Assembly (NCBI RefSeq): GCF_003265705.1
Contig: NW_020313005.1
Span: 16,684,109 to 16,748,108, forward strand
Reading direction: 5' to 3'
Source of the DNA: Callorhinus ursinus
Lineage: Eukaryota > Chordata > Mammalia > Carnivora > Otariidae
Length of the DNA stretch: 64,000 nt
In this document: in pieces, positions 11,161-22,230 of the stretch
Numbering within the stretch: position 1 is the first letter of the stretch
Layout: every line of letters starts with the position of its first letter
Program-made: the position numbers and the translations under genes
The notes under the pieces: generated by a model
Database searches by the model: none
The model's input: the letters and a program-made list of their open reading frames with translations, nothing else
What the model was told of the DNA's origin: nothing

Positions 11161-12474
11161 CTGAACAGAGCGAGCTCCTATTTCAAGGCCCCTGACTCCA
11201 TTTCATTCTCCACTAGTACCAAACGCATCCTAGTTCTGACTCTGCAAAATGATTGGGTTTTGGCAATGGGGTAGACAGATGCATTCTCTCAGCCTCAACC
11301 CATGTGTGATCTGTGTTCTCCACATGGATATACACTTACAGCTTTGTATGGCCAGGACAAGGAGCCCTTGTAGGGTCACATGATTTGAAGAGAGGAAAGA
11401 AAAAGGAGGCTGGGATCTGAAGGTTATTTCTCCAAGTGTCTTGGCGCCTCCAAGGGCTTTCGGCTGTCTATCCCTTAACAGGAAACACTAGCTCCTCCAT
11501 AACTCTCGCCCACCTTTAGCCTGGCCTTCCCCCTCCTGTGATTGACTTCTCCGAACATGTCAGAAGTCTCGCCTCTCCCTTCCTTTGCTCACCGCAGTCC
11601 TGCTATCTAGAGCAGCTCTTCCAGCGATCTTGTGTGAACTTTAATCCTGGCTCTTGTATTCTGTCATTGCACTTAGTGTTCACAGCACAGCTGGAGTACA
11701 CTGGCTTCTCCATAAATGCTTACCGAATCTTTCCAAGTTGCAGAGAAGGGAGCTGGTGGTATGGGACACAGCTGCCAGGGACATCCGGGCCTGCCCCCCA
11801 CACCCGTGCCGTGCATATCGTGGGTGCTCTGCGCTCTCTCAGCCTTACCCGGTGTTATTTACACCAACGGTTCCTTCAGTTTAAATCATTTTAAAATAAG
11901 AAACAGCAACGGAAATATAAGTTGTCCTGTTTCTAAACATAACACTTCAAGAGACATCTTTTCAGCCAGAAGCTTCCATACTCTAAAGCATTTCCGAAAT
12001 CTTCTCAACTCTCAACTCGGGAAGTGGCTCTCCTACCTGCAGTCCTTGATACTCTAATACAGAACATGCCTTAGCTTGAGTCTCTTGTCCTGCCCTCCCA
12101 TTCACGAACGAGGAGACGGGCGCTCAGCTACTTGCAGTCTGAGCCGCTACCTGAACCTACACCACCCACTGGTCATAGCTCTCTGAGTCCAGAAACTGAA
12201 AATGACCAGAGCATTCAGTCATCGATGAGGGAGGAAGGGCTTCTCGAGTCCCTCGTAGGTGTCTTCATTTGTGTAGGGCCACCAGCAGTGGTTTTGTGGG
12301 GGCTGTCGAGCCGGAGTTCAGTTTCCTAACAGGATGCTCTCTGCCGGCACTGACAAGCCGCCTCACGCAGTGTGTTCTGAGGTTCACCACGTCCTGCACA
12401 GCAGCTTGGGTGCTGGTGCCGACATAAGTTTGCTCTGCAGCCCCCCTGGCCCCCGTCTGAGCTGAGTATGTTTG
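11161..12474. other. Non-coding, unassigned; weak L2-like trace
   Basis: 11500-11735 has an L2-like flavour ('cttgtattctgtcattgcac', 'cataaatgcttaccgaa') but is too diverged to call. The overlapping open frames of 76-118 codons at 11538-12057 are in several phases and none resembles a known protein. Confidence 0.4.
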
Positions 12475-12570
12475 ATTCCTTCCTACTTGCTTTTCCCTTC
12501 CCCTCCCTTCTCCTCTTTCCCCTTTCTTGCATTTTATTTCCCTGCCTTTGTGCCGGTTTCTCTCCCCACC
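12475..12570. repeat. Polypyrimidine-rich tract
   Basis: C/T-rich run (cttttcccttcccctccctt, tctcctctttcccctttctt and on), purine-rich on the other strand. This is low-complexity sequence and the apparent reverse frames over it (Lys/Arg/Glu-rich) are artefacts of composition. Confidence 0.8.
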
Positions 12571-13384
12571 CCACCCCATATAAATGTTGGTTACATAAAT
12601 AATCAACTACCTCTTAGGAGAGAGAAAGGGAAAACTAGGAATTCATTTTTGAGAGGTCAACTGGCCCAAGTTGATGTCTTACCAAGGGTTCATTGCCTCC
12701 AGGAATTTCCTCTGGGGGCCTCTTCAGAGCAAAACACAAAAGCACAAAACACAACTGACCAACTCTGCAGAACTATTTGTAGGGAAAGATAGTGTGGTCA
12801 GGTGGGGAAAGGAATTCTCTGTGATCCCTGAGGTGGCCAGCTAAAGCTATGGAGCCCCTGAAGCACGAAATTTGATTACTCTTATCTTGCTGCACAGCTC
12901 CTGATAACGTCTGTCAGTCGTTCAATTATCCAGCAAACGTCTGCAGTGGCAGGTAATGCGGCATTAGGCTGGAATGCTCCATCTTCCTTGCGTGGTACCT
13001 CTGAAATGGCACCAGACCCCCCGCACCAAGGAAATGGGCTAGCCAGGGAACACTTGGTGCTTAGATTGTTAGTCCTAAGGGTTTCTATCAAATGATTGCT
13101 TTCTGCTTTTAAGATTGTGTTGACTCCCTCCTCAGATCAGATATTTTAAGAGTGGCTTGGAGAGATTCCAAGGTGATTAAGGAGTTTGGAGAATGAAAAC
13201 CTCCAAAGAAAGGCTAAAGAACGAGCATTATTTAACATGGAGGAGAGAGGCTGAGGGTGATTTACTATCTTCAAACGTGCAAAAAGGCCCACAAGTTGGG
13301 AGACTATTGGCCTGCTCTGAACTATATCCTGAAGCCAAAATAGAGGAGCTGAGTGTTCACAGAGCGCGGCAGACAAGTGCTGGA
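12571..13384. other. Non-coding, unassigned
   Basis: No repeat, exon or RNA gene recognised. Composition is mid-GC. Confidence 0.5.
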
Positions 13385-13500
13385 CTGGACAGTTGGGAGA
13401 CCTAGTCCCAGCCCTGTCCCTTCCGTTACAAGTTACCTGTGTGACTTTGGATATGTCCCTTAGTTTTCTGGGCTTCACACTAGATGGCCTGCTTTGTTTC
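13385..13500 (+). repeat. MIR SINE fragment
   Basis: 'gagacctagtcccagccctg', 'gttacctgtgtgactttgg', 'tatgtcccttagttttctgg' and 'gatggcctgctt' match the central MIR consensus around '...cttactagctgtgtgaccttgggcaag...'. Confidence 0.65.
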
Positions 13501-13894
13501 CTGCATTTTTCATGATTCTCTGAGTCATTAGGTTAAAATAGTGGTTAGACTGAAAAACGGCAAGTTCTCACTGGCTGATAGAGTACTGCCTAGAAACAGA
13601 AGAACCCGCTAAGTGCTAAGTAATCCTTCAAGAGGTTTTTATGGCAATTTTCAAAGATTTTTGTTAGTTATTTTAAAAATGGAAACTGGGGTATTTTTGT
13701 GGAAATTGGGGAACTGGACTCTTTCGAAGAAGAGCTGGGTCTGAGGAGCCATTTAAATTATCCAGCACGTGGGAGGAACTGGAGAGCTGGAGAGACCAGC
13801 TGCCCTGGTTGCTCTGAGATTTGTCTAATGTGAACCGGCCAATGGTCTGGGCAGGGGTCAGCTCCTGGGCAATCTGGGCTTTATCTTCGGGGGA
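13501..13894. other. Non-coding, unassigned
   Basis: Repeat-poor sequence with no exon signal that I can support. Confidence 0.45.
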
Positions 13895-14450
13895 GGAAAG
13901 ACTTTTTCTTTCCCCCTCTCGTGTTCTTTAACTAGGACCTATGACTTGAGTTGACAAGACACAGTTCAATAAGAGAAAAACATACAAATTTTACGTGATG
14001 TTAATATTTTTACGTGACATTGGGGGCTTTAGAGAAAGAAGGTGTTAGACCCCGGGGGCTTAGAGACCACTTAAACAAAGAGTGATACATTGTGGACACA
14101 TTACAAGACACAGTAAAGAGGGGCTTGGGAGAGGGACAGTAAATTTCTGGATAGTGACTAGAAAAGACACCAGGGAAACTAATGAAAGAAATCAGAGTTA
14201 TTTTAGTAGGTCTCTTTGTACAGATCCATTTTGGTGCTGACTCCCAGTCTCTGGTGATAAGAATGTTCTTCTCTTCCTGGTACAGGCAAATTTTCTAACG
14301 GGAAATTTCATGTCCTGCTCTTAGGTAGAAGAGGGGAGGGCCGAGAGCTCTCCGTGCACCTGCTGTTTCTCAAGTGCCTTCAGCCCAAAATAATCAATAT
14401 GACAAAGTGGTATATTTTGGGGTAGCATGTTCTGAACCCCTTCACATGCT
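13895..14450 (+). repeat. Possible ancient LTR or unclassified repeat
   Basis: Phrases such as 'agaaaaacatacaaatttta', 'cgtgatgttaatatttttac' and, at the end, 'tatattttggggtagcatgt' followed by 'tctgaaccccttca' resemble an old interspersed repeat that I recall but cannot name with certainty. It could be a degraded LTR. The alternative is unique sequence. Confidence 0.3.
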
Positions 14451-15041
14451 TCCTACGAAGGATGGTGTGGCAGCTGGGAAATGCAGGTGCATCTTTACCC
14501 TCTGTGACCTTCTCTCCAGTCCAAAAGGAAGTCCAGCACCTTTTCTGGCCCATAATTTCTCTGGATATATTTCCACAACACTTGCTGTTGATCTTTATAA
14601 ACGAAGCTCATCTGCTACACAGTCCAGTGAGGGATGGCCCATGGTTACCTGCAAGATCGGGCTAAGAGGAGCCCCAAAGGATGGCCCGAGTACCCAGGTG
14701 CCATGACCGTGGAAGCAGGTGTTGTTTAGCAGAAGTCAACAACACTCCCGACACAATCCCAACTACAAAGGCAGTATATCCTAATTAACTGCAAATGCCT
14801 TGCTCATAAACCTGTCAGCGTTGGGCTCTAATGTCTGTACTTTTAATGATGCATTTGATTAGAAGGTAATTTTATTCACTTGGTGGCAATCAGACCTGTT
14901 TGGTGAGGGTCTCTTTCCCCTGCTCTTTCTTCACCTTCCCTCTCCTGTTCAAAACATTTATAAAATTGTGATGTTCGAAACTATCTGATAAGTAAATAAA
15001 TAAATCTACAAAGTAATGTCACAATGTCTCCTCAACACCAG

Positions 15042-15043
<2 letters not shown>
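14451..15043. other. Non-coding, unassigned
   Basis: The frame at 14374-14706 (110 codons) crosses into this stretch. It shows no recognisable domain, and another phase is also open, which argues for chance. Confidence 0.45.

Positions 15044-15080
<37 letters not shown>
15044..15080. repeat. (TG)n microsatellite, about 18 units
   Basis: Uninterrupted TG dinucleotides followed by 'atgtgttt'. The alternating purine-pyrimidine sequence is likely polymorphic in length. Confidence 0.97.
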
Positions 15081-15086
<6 letters not shown>

Positions 15087-15199
15087 TTACTGTGTAGGTA
15101 ATGGGGTAAAGTGAAATGTGATTTTTCTACTTTCTCATAGGGGTCCATACCTGGAATCTCTTCTTTTCCAGCCTAATATTCTCTTCACTTCAAGTCCAA

Positions 15200-15410
15200 A
15201 TAATTGACATGACTTCATAGTGCATCACATTTTACAAACTGATTCCATGTTCTTTTATTTCATTTACCTCTTGCAATAAACCCATGAGACAGTTGTGCCT
15301 CTGAAGAAGGAAAAGCAAGTCAGAGATGAAATCATCTGTCTCGGGGACCCAGTCAGTAAATCAGGAATTCAAAATTGATCCCAGTTTAAATCCCAGGCTT
15401 TCTCTACCTC
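15200..15410 (-). repeat. MIR SINE
   Basis: 'tgcatcacattttacaaact', 'gcaataaacccatgagaca', 'aagtcagagatgaaatcatc', 'cagtcagtaaatcagg', 'attgatcccagtttaaatcc' read as a diverged reverse-complement MIR. Confidence 0.6.
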
Positions 15411-15735
15411 GCCATATGCTTCTTTCTGAAGAATAGCTTTCTCTTTTTTCATTGAAAATGAAACCTGAGACTGACCCGCGCTGGTAATTGTTGCTAGAGG
15501 ACACTAGGAGCACGTGTGGCTGGGCACAATCGAGATTCTGGACCTCCTGGATCCCATTTCTTGCTGTGGAAGACTAAGGTCATGTTTAAGATAAGTAAAG
15601 GTCCAGACCTCGGGGTAAATCCAGGAGCTACCCTGAACTGTGCTTTGCCTCTCTCCCTCCCACACCTCGTCCATCGTGTTCGTCCTGATGGTGCAGGTAC
15701 TGATTCTACTCCCCTCTCCTTACTTCTCTTGTCCT
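15411..15735. other. Non-coding, unassigned
   Basis: No exon, RNA gene or named repeat seen between the two reverse MIR copies. Confidence 0.4.
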
Positions 15736-15870
15736 TGCATGTTTTCTACATGTATCAGCTCACTTAATCTACATGTAATGTAGGCACAGTATTACCTCCT
15801 GAAGGAATCTGCTCCCAAGGTCATCTAGCCCAAGGTTACAGAGCGGGGGGAGTAGAGGGGCTTCCAGTGT
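15736..15870 (-). repeat. MIR SINE fragment
   Basis: 'tatcagctcacttaatctac', 'gtaggcacagtattacctcc', 'aaggtcatctagcccaagg' and 'ttacagagc' follow the reverse MIR order (…ttaactcatttaatcctcac…gaggtaggtactatta…aaggtcacacagc…). Confidence 0.65.
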
Positions 15871-16064
15871 GACTTCATTGCCTGAGGTCTCCATTGCTGC
15901 TTATGTGAATCAGCATATTGCTAGCACGTATCTGATGAGTTAGATGCTATGAGAGGCTCCATAGGAGAAATAATACACAATTTTTAACTTGGGATCCCAG
16001 AAGGAGAGCACTTCTCTAAATTATCATTTAATGTCTACATGTCAGGGCACCACACATTTTCACC

Positions 16065-16260
16065 TCAGATTCTCTACACATAGCAGCCTGAGTGTGGAGT
16101 GTTCTGTGCTGCTAACTCTCATAACTTCTTTAGTAATTGAAGGTCGTGAAGGTTAAGCAGCTTTGATTCACATATTGGCTGGTGATTGGTAGTAGTGCAG
16201 GGATTTGATCCCAGGTCTGGAGGTCTAGGGGCCGATCCTCACTCCACTTTACTGCACCTC
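16065..16260 (-). repeat. MIR SINE, diverged
   Basis: 'gctaactctcataacttctt', 'gaaggttaagcagctttgat', 'gtgcagggatttgatccca' and 'ggtctggaggtctaggggcc' mirror the reverse MIR 3' half. The 5' half is too diverged to call. Confidence 0.55.
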
Positions 16261-17499
16261 CTGTCTGTATTCATCAAGGGGCAAAAGGGGAGAACAGCCT
16301 GCTCTACCTATCTCCTCAGAACTTAATTTTTATTCTCAAATGTTTCAAGCCTAGCTGCTCTTTAGGTGGTTGATTATACTTCTATAAAATCTCCATTTGA
16401 AGGAAAATTGTATCATGTGTTAGAACAGCGAAGAGGAGAACTCATGACCTTGCATTGCTTTGTATTATGTCGTCTTCCCTGATATTCTCTTGTGCAGCTA
16501 GCAGGGAGTTTGACACATTGAGTCAGACAGCCCTTTATTATTAAATCTGTTTGCAAATGTGTGGAAAGTGCCCTGCACACCCACCCTCGTTATGAGTGGT
16601 GGCAGGTCGTGGATATGAATCATAGGCTCCTAGAAGCACTTGCCTTCTCCCTTTCCTTAAATCAGATTGTCAACATTTCAGAAACTGTAATGGTAATAAC
16701 GCCAGGCCCACAGAGCCATTATGCCGCAGACTGCAACATCGGGGCACACCACTTTGAATAGGTGGACAGCTGGGTGAAAAAGTTTCACCCTTCAGAGAAA
16801 CAGCCTCCACCTCACCCCAGATGTGCTAAGATGGGGTGACTGTGTGCATACCCTCTACTTTTATGATGCCCTTGATTGTATGGAATTAATTAACTGAGTT
16901 ATGATTGCCAAACATTCTAGAAATGCAAAGTGTGGGATAAGGGTTTGTTAAAGGTAAAAAATCTCATAAACTAAGCAGGTTTGCATGTGGTGGGTGCCCA
17001 GAGGGAAGGCCCCTTGGGAAAGCCTCTCGCTCTGATTCTGATTCTGGTTCAAAGCCTGTGTTTTGTTCCTTAGATCAGCATCCCTCCCTTCCTCCGAGTC
17101 TACAGGGAGGTCAAGAGAGGGATCGGAGGGAAAGGAAAGAAGTAGGGCAGTTGAGGCCCCTCCATCATCTACATCTTAGGCGGGGATGCTACTTGGCTTT
17201 CTCTGACTGCCATGGAATTCGCCCCATCTTCATGCCACCACTACACCAAGATGAGAGTTTTCCTTTCCACTTAATTTGGAAAGTTGGAGTTTCCATACTT
17301 CTGCTAAAATTCATGCAGTTCTTCCTTCATTCAGAAAATCTCTGCAAGCAGCTGACGGTGGGCTGAGCAATAGTTAAGGCCCTATAAACATGGTAGACAG
17401 AACTATATATCAGATGTATTGGGAGGCATTTTTCTCATCCTAGGAATTGATCATTTTTTCCCATTCTGGATAAAAATTGTAGCAGGGTATTTAATGAAA
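16261..17499. other. Non-coding, unassigned
   Basis: No named repeat or exon. Short open frames at 16561-16761 and 17058-17366 have no recognisable family features. Confidence 0.45.
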
Positions 17500-17760
17500 T
17501 AGCTAATATAATCAAAGCACTGCCTTAGACACTCAAGTGAGAATACAAGCATGTAGTAGGGTTTAGTAGGAAAGGAAATCATATTCATACATACACACCA
17601 TGAAACTGATAAGGCAGTACATGTTAACCACACTCCGTAAAGGGCTTCAGGGATTTATTAAAAGAATTGAGAGTTCTAGATGGGTTGGTCTGGGAAGGCT
17701 TCATGGAAGAGGTGAGAACAGGAGAGCTTTGGGAGGTGCCAGAAACTTATACTCAACAAC
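17500..17760 (-). repeat. L2-like LINE fragment
   Basis: 'gcactgccttagacactcaa' followed by 'gtgagaatacaagcatg', then 'ggtctgggaaggcttcatgg' and 'aagaggtgagaacaggagag', reproduce the reverse L2 order (…ggcactgttctaggcactgggg…ggtcagggaaggcctctctgaggaggtgacatt…). Confidence 0.5.
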
Positions 17761-17808
17761 TCCTATGCTTTGGGTTTAGAACTGCTCTCCAATAATGAAA
17801 TACATTTT

Positions 17809-17995
17809 TTTTTAAGATTCCATTTATTTATGAGAGAGAGAGAAAGAGAGAGAGCACATGAGAGGGGGGAGGGTTAGAGGGATAAGCAGACTCCCTGCCG
17901 AGCAGGGAGCCCGATGCGGGACTCAATCCAGGGACTCCAGGATCATGACCTGAGCTGAAGGCAGTCGCTTAACCAACTGAGCCACCCAGGCGCCC
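17809..17995 (-). repeat. Can-SINE (tRNA-Lys-derived)
   Basis: T-run and 'aagattccatttatttatgag' first, then GA-rich body, 'gatcatgacctgagctgaagg' middle, ending 'gagccacccaggcgccc'. A 14-bp target-site duplication, atgaaatacatttt, sits at 17795-17808 and 17996-18009. Confidence 0.96.
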
Positions 17996-18009
17996 ATGAA
18001 ATACATTTT

Positions 18010-18837
18010 AATTGAGTGCTGAGCATCCTGCCCTTGCCCCAGGCAACCTGGTAACAGCAAATTTAACAAAAGAAAAGCAATTAAATAGGCCCAGTTGGCT
18101 TCCTGGCGCTTCCTTTGCTGTCTCTTTAATGCCCTGGACCTGCTTCTGAGCTGGCCTGCTCCAAGCCCAGGCCCTAGATGAAGCCTCCTCCTAGCTTTCT
18201 GGATTTTTTCTTGTAAGGAGAAATCTGGAGACGAGGTGCAAAAATTTACTGAGAATTATGGGGTGCCATTGGGACACTTTGGTTTTAAATTGAGACCTCA
18301 GCCCATAAAAAGTCTCCTGCAAGCGCAGAGGTTTGGCTTCAGAAATTAAGGGCTGTCACTTTAAACTGATTTCCTCTTCCTGGGTCTGCTCTCCTGGCCC
18401 CAGCCTAAGGCAGAGGAGAAGGGATATTTTAAAGTGACAGGTTTAAACAGCCTCCATGTGTGCGGTGCAATCATTTTTCACACGAAGCCTCCTGAGCTCC
18501 TGCTGAGGGGCCCTGCAGGATCCAATCTCCCTCTATAAATTCGTGGGAAGCCCCATGCTGCCTGGCTGCAAGAGCCGACAGGAGGGGCTGCCTAAGGCAG
18601 GGTAAGGGAGCAAGACCGAGGCCTGAAGAAAGGGAGGCTCCGCAGGGTCTCCTTGTGCCGTCAGGCCTCCTTGCACACCTGGGGAGCACCGCTAAGCACC
18701 AGTGGGCAGCTCAGGGCTAGCCCATCGGAGGTGCAGGGTGGACTCCATGAATAAATTTGAAAATCATGTCTGAGAGTCTATTTCCATGAGGTAGAGTGGA
18801 ATGAGAACTGGAATTAGGAGCAGAAAGCTTCGTATCA
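18010..18837. promoter_or_regulatory. Repeat-free block, candidate regulatory sequence
   Basis: Lies between two Can-SINEs and contains no recognised repeat. It holds a 13-bp inverted repeat (18353-18365 and 18428-18440) around TCACTTTAAA motifs, GC-box-like and TATAAA-like strings (for example 'cccataaaaagtc' and 'cctctataaattcg'). This suggests a conserved or regulatory element, but that is inference from texture only. Confidence 0.25.
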
Positions 18838-18851
18838 AGCCCTATTTTGTT

Positions 18852-19060
18852 GTTTTGTTGTTGTTGTTTTAAAGATTTTATTTATTTATTTGACAGAGAG
18901 AGACACAGTGAGAGAAGGAACACAAGCAGGGGCAGTGGCAGAGGGAGAAGCAGGCTCCCCGCTGAGCAGGGAGCCCGATGCGGGACTTGATCCCAGGACC
19001 CTGGAATCATGACCTGAGCAGAGGGCAGACGCTTAACGACTGAGCCACCCAGGCGCCCCT
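18852..19060 (-). repeat. Can-SINE (tRNA-Lys-derived)
   Basis: Reverse copy with 'aagattttatttatttatttg' tail side, 'agacacagtgagagaagg', 'gcgggacttgatcccagga' and head 'gagccacccaggcgcccct'. A 14-bp duplication, agccctattttgtt, is at 18838-18851 and 19061-19074. The tail side also carries a (TTG)n stretch next to the duplication. Confidence 0.96.
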
Positions 19061-19074
19061 AGCCCTATTTTGTT

Positions 19075-20499
19075 AAGTGCTTATGCTGTGTTGACCTTCA
19101 CCAAGTTCTACCTTTCCAAACTTCAGCTTCCAGATCCCCCTGGGGGTGGGGGGAGGCTGTTTTAGCCTGGACGCTGGGGGTGAGGACACCTGCCACGCTC
19201 GCCCCTAGTGTTCCTCCTGTTGGTAGGAGGAACAACCGAGCAGTGGATCTGAAAGCACTCTGTAAAGTGCAGCGCTGGACAAGTGAACAGCCTTTATGGC
19301 ATCCTCACGGCAGTGCCCAGAGAACTGGACGTGAGTGGTATGCCCCTAATTTGCTGTTCTCACTACACAGCAGTGAACACCAGTCTCTCCTTAGCACTTC
19401 TGCTGCACCCTTGCTAGAATTAATGAATGGGATACCTCCCACCCCAAGGGCTAAGGTCTCTTAATAAGGTTGGAAGCCTCAGCTAAGAAGTGGAATAACC
19501 CCAGCCCCAGCTCTGCAGGCAGAGTCGCCAGGGGCCTGGCCTTGGCCATTGCCCTCGGGGCAGGAATGGACGCTGAGCATGTTGCCCTCTGGGTCAGAGT
19601 CTGACCCAACTTCCCCTTGCGCGTGGCCACAAGACCCAACTCCCACCCCCAGGAAGCCTTAGATGGAGAGATTAGGTCCAGTTTTTGTTTGCTTGGATCC
19701 CGAAGCTGTCCTCGCTTATCCTGTGGTGAGAAAAAAGCTGTCTGGGAGAGGTGGGCGGCTCCTGGCCACTGGCTGGCTCTGCTCCGCAGACGCCTTTCGT
19801 CCTGGGGGCGGGGGGGGGGTTGGGCAGCACAGAATCTCCAGACAAAGCCACAGGGAACCTCATCTAAGGGGTGGGGAGTGGAAGAACTGCCTTTTTTATT
19901 TCCCTTGCTTTAAAATCCTGTGATTTTTCTGAGCAATTCTTAGCTTGCCGGCTGAGCTTTGCAGCCACCGATATATTTAAACTTTCAGTATTAAAGATCT
20001 CAGAAGCCTCTCCCAGGAAATTACCTCCCCAGTTCAAGTAAGCCAGGTGCCCTCTTGAGACGTGTGGGATTCGTGTCCCCAGCAAAAACCTCTCTCTTTT
20101 CAAACTGGGAGATGGCAGTGCATGGGCCTATTACTGGAAATAGATGCATTTATGAATTTCAACATCCTATTAGCAGTGATGATCTGACAAAATCACGAGA
20201 ATGGAGATATTTGGGTGTACAGCTGACAGATGATTTATGTGCTCAGATATCACGAGGATGTAGAGTGTGTCTCCAAAGAGGCCCTTCAGGAGATGGTGCG
20301 GGTGCAGCCTGGGGGTTCGCAGGGTTCCTAGCATTATGACACAGGGGTGCCTCAGAGTTCATGGGGCCCCTTCAGGACATTCGTAATGATGATGCCCAGG
20401 CAATGACAGAGAGAGGTGTGCAAGTACGGGAAGGAAGGGGCAGCTTGTGGGGACAGCACTCGTCGCTCACGCACCAGTCTCCTTGAAACAGGTTTGAGC
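19075..20499. other. GC-richer non-coding sequence
   Basis: No gene recognised. It includes G-rich strings at 19142-19156 and 19804-19823 (a run of ten G after GGGGGC). The several overlapping frames over 19617-19923 come from this G-rich composition. Confidence 0.5.
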
Positions 20500-20990
20500 T
20501 GACACAGGCAGATCAGCCAAGGTAAATTTCTTTTCCTCAGATGTAATAATTTAACTGGAATTGATAAAATGAAATATATTTTGGAATCACTGTCTACTCC
20601 AGTGAGATTGGATCATGACAAGAATATATTGAGTTATGAATGTCTAAATGTGGCCGCCGAGGGACTCTCTCTCCCGGTGTCCACTGGACATGGGCCCTGC
20701 TATTATTAATTGCCTGATTTGGGCTCCCATGGCTGTGTTGACTGTTTATTCAACCCATTCTCCCTCCCCTTTCCCCCAGAGCAGAGAGTTACCTAGATCT
20801 TTATTGGCTTTTATGCCCTCTCAAGCTCCATCCATAAGAGAAAAATTGAATTGGTCCCATTAGCTTGATTTTAGTAGCCATGGAGAAGGTAATGGATTCC
20901 AGGCCTGCTTGCCATTTAATTTAGATGTTAAAATCTTGCATATGATTGACCTAGATACATCACTCCTGCTGCCTTAGAGAGTTGGAAGTG
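20500..20990. promoter_or_regulatory. Candidate conserved non-coding element
   Basis: Repeat-free and dense in A/T-core motifs (TAATAATTTAACTGG, ATTATTAATTGCC, CCATTTAATTTAGATG, CCCATTAGCTTG) set in otherwise mid-GC sequence. This texture is typical of developmental enhancers. No conservation data are available, so the call is tentative. Confidence 0.3.
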
Positions 20991-21504
20991 CACAGGAGGG
21001 GGTACCGTCAGCCCTTGTAGGTCATCAGTGACCCCATTTGTGAAATACCTAGTTAATTAAGCAAAGATGGTCACCAAATTGAATCCCCTCAGGGATAAAA
21101 GAAAGAGGTTGGGAAGAGAACTGGTCATAGCTGGCTCTTTTCATCTCAACCAACATCATCTGAAGTAGATAAAAAGAAGTGTGTTTTGTCCTGGCGGGAA
21201 TAGAGCAAACCACCCTTCCCCACCCCCCCAACAACTCACACATGAATTGCAGGGTTTTTGAACCATGGTCCACAGCTCCATGGGGACAAGAACCATGCCT
21301 GGCATGTTCACTGACGTATCCACAGGGTGTCTCCCTGCACCTAACTGGGGTGGGGTTGGGAGCCGGCTAGAGGGAACGGCGGTGTGGAGATTTAGGACGT
21401 ATTTGTTGGAGAAACCATAGGGTTTAGATAATTTGGGCTATGTCCAATCTACCTATGCTTCAGCTTAATCTCCTACTCACAGAGGGCTCTATAGCCAACC
21501 TGGA
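20991..21504. other. Non-coding, unassigned
   Basis: No exon or repeat recognised. A GGGG-T-GGGG-TT-GGG string lies at 21347-21360. Confidence 0.45.
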
Positions 21505-21725
21505 AGCTTTCAAATCCCAGCTTTGCCATTTAAGTGCTGTGTAACCTTCTACAAGTCACTCAGCCTCTCTGTGCAATTTCCTCGTCTGTAAAATGTCATT
21601 CCTAATAATACATACCACATAGGGCTTTTTGTGGATTAAAATACTTATTGCATGAAAAGGTCTTTGAAGAATATTTAGTGTCCATTATAAACATGTTAGT
21701 GTCAACTGCTATTATTATTAAAGGG
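21505..21725 (+). repeat. MIR SINE
   Basis: 'caaatcccagctttgccatt', 'aagtgctgtgtaaccttcta', 'caagtcactcagcctctctg', 'tttcctcgtctgtaaaatg', 'gtggattaaaatact' and 'gctattattatta' give a nearly complete forward MIR. Confidence 0.88.
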
Positions 21726-22049
21726 TGCTTCCAACTTGCTTTTCATTCATCCGTCCTTATGTCTAATTAAGATGGAAAACTCCAACTTATCAGAATTTTC
21801 AATCTATTTTGCTATAACTTAAAGCTCTTTTCCTTACACTGATCTCACAGAGGTAACGCAAATCCTCTATCAAAGCTACCTGGGTGACCGTGGATAAGTA
21901 AGTCCCTGTTCTCTGTGGGGCTCAGTTTTGCTTTGTTTTGTGTAATGTGGAGGCCAAGCTAGATGATCTCCAGTAGACTCTTTCAGCCGCACTGTAGTGA
22001 TTATAGGCCACGGGAGCAGCATCTACACTTAAATTATGTCCCTGGGCCC
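21726..22049. other. Non-coding; weak MIR trace
   Basis: A second, weaker MIR-like run lies around 21880-21990 ('tgggtgaccgtggataagta', 'ggggctcagttttgc'). Otherwise unassigned. Confidence 0.4.
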
Positions 22050-22230
22050 TGGTATAAGTGCTTTTCTTCTATTAACTCATTTAATTAATACAAGAATCCC
22101 ACTGAGGAATTTCAGTTTCTATCTTCATCCTAAAGATGAGGGGGCTGAGGTACAGAGAGGTCAAGGAGCTTGCCAGCGTTGCCCATACAATGAGTAGAGG
22201 CGTCAATATTTGGATCAAGGAGAGTCTGTG
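22050..22230 (-). repeat. MIR SINE
   Basis: 'ctattaactcatttaattaa', 'tacaagaatcccactgagg', 'ctaaagatgagggggctgag', 'gtacagagaggtcaaggagc' and 'ttgccagcgttgcccataca' follow the reverse MIR order closely. Confidence 0.82.

Noticed and set aside
12265..12606. Lys/Arg/Glu-rich reverse frames
   Set aside because: Translation of a polypyrimidine tract, so a composition artefact.
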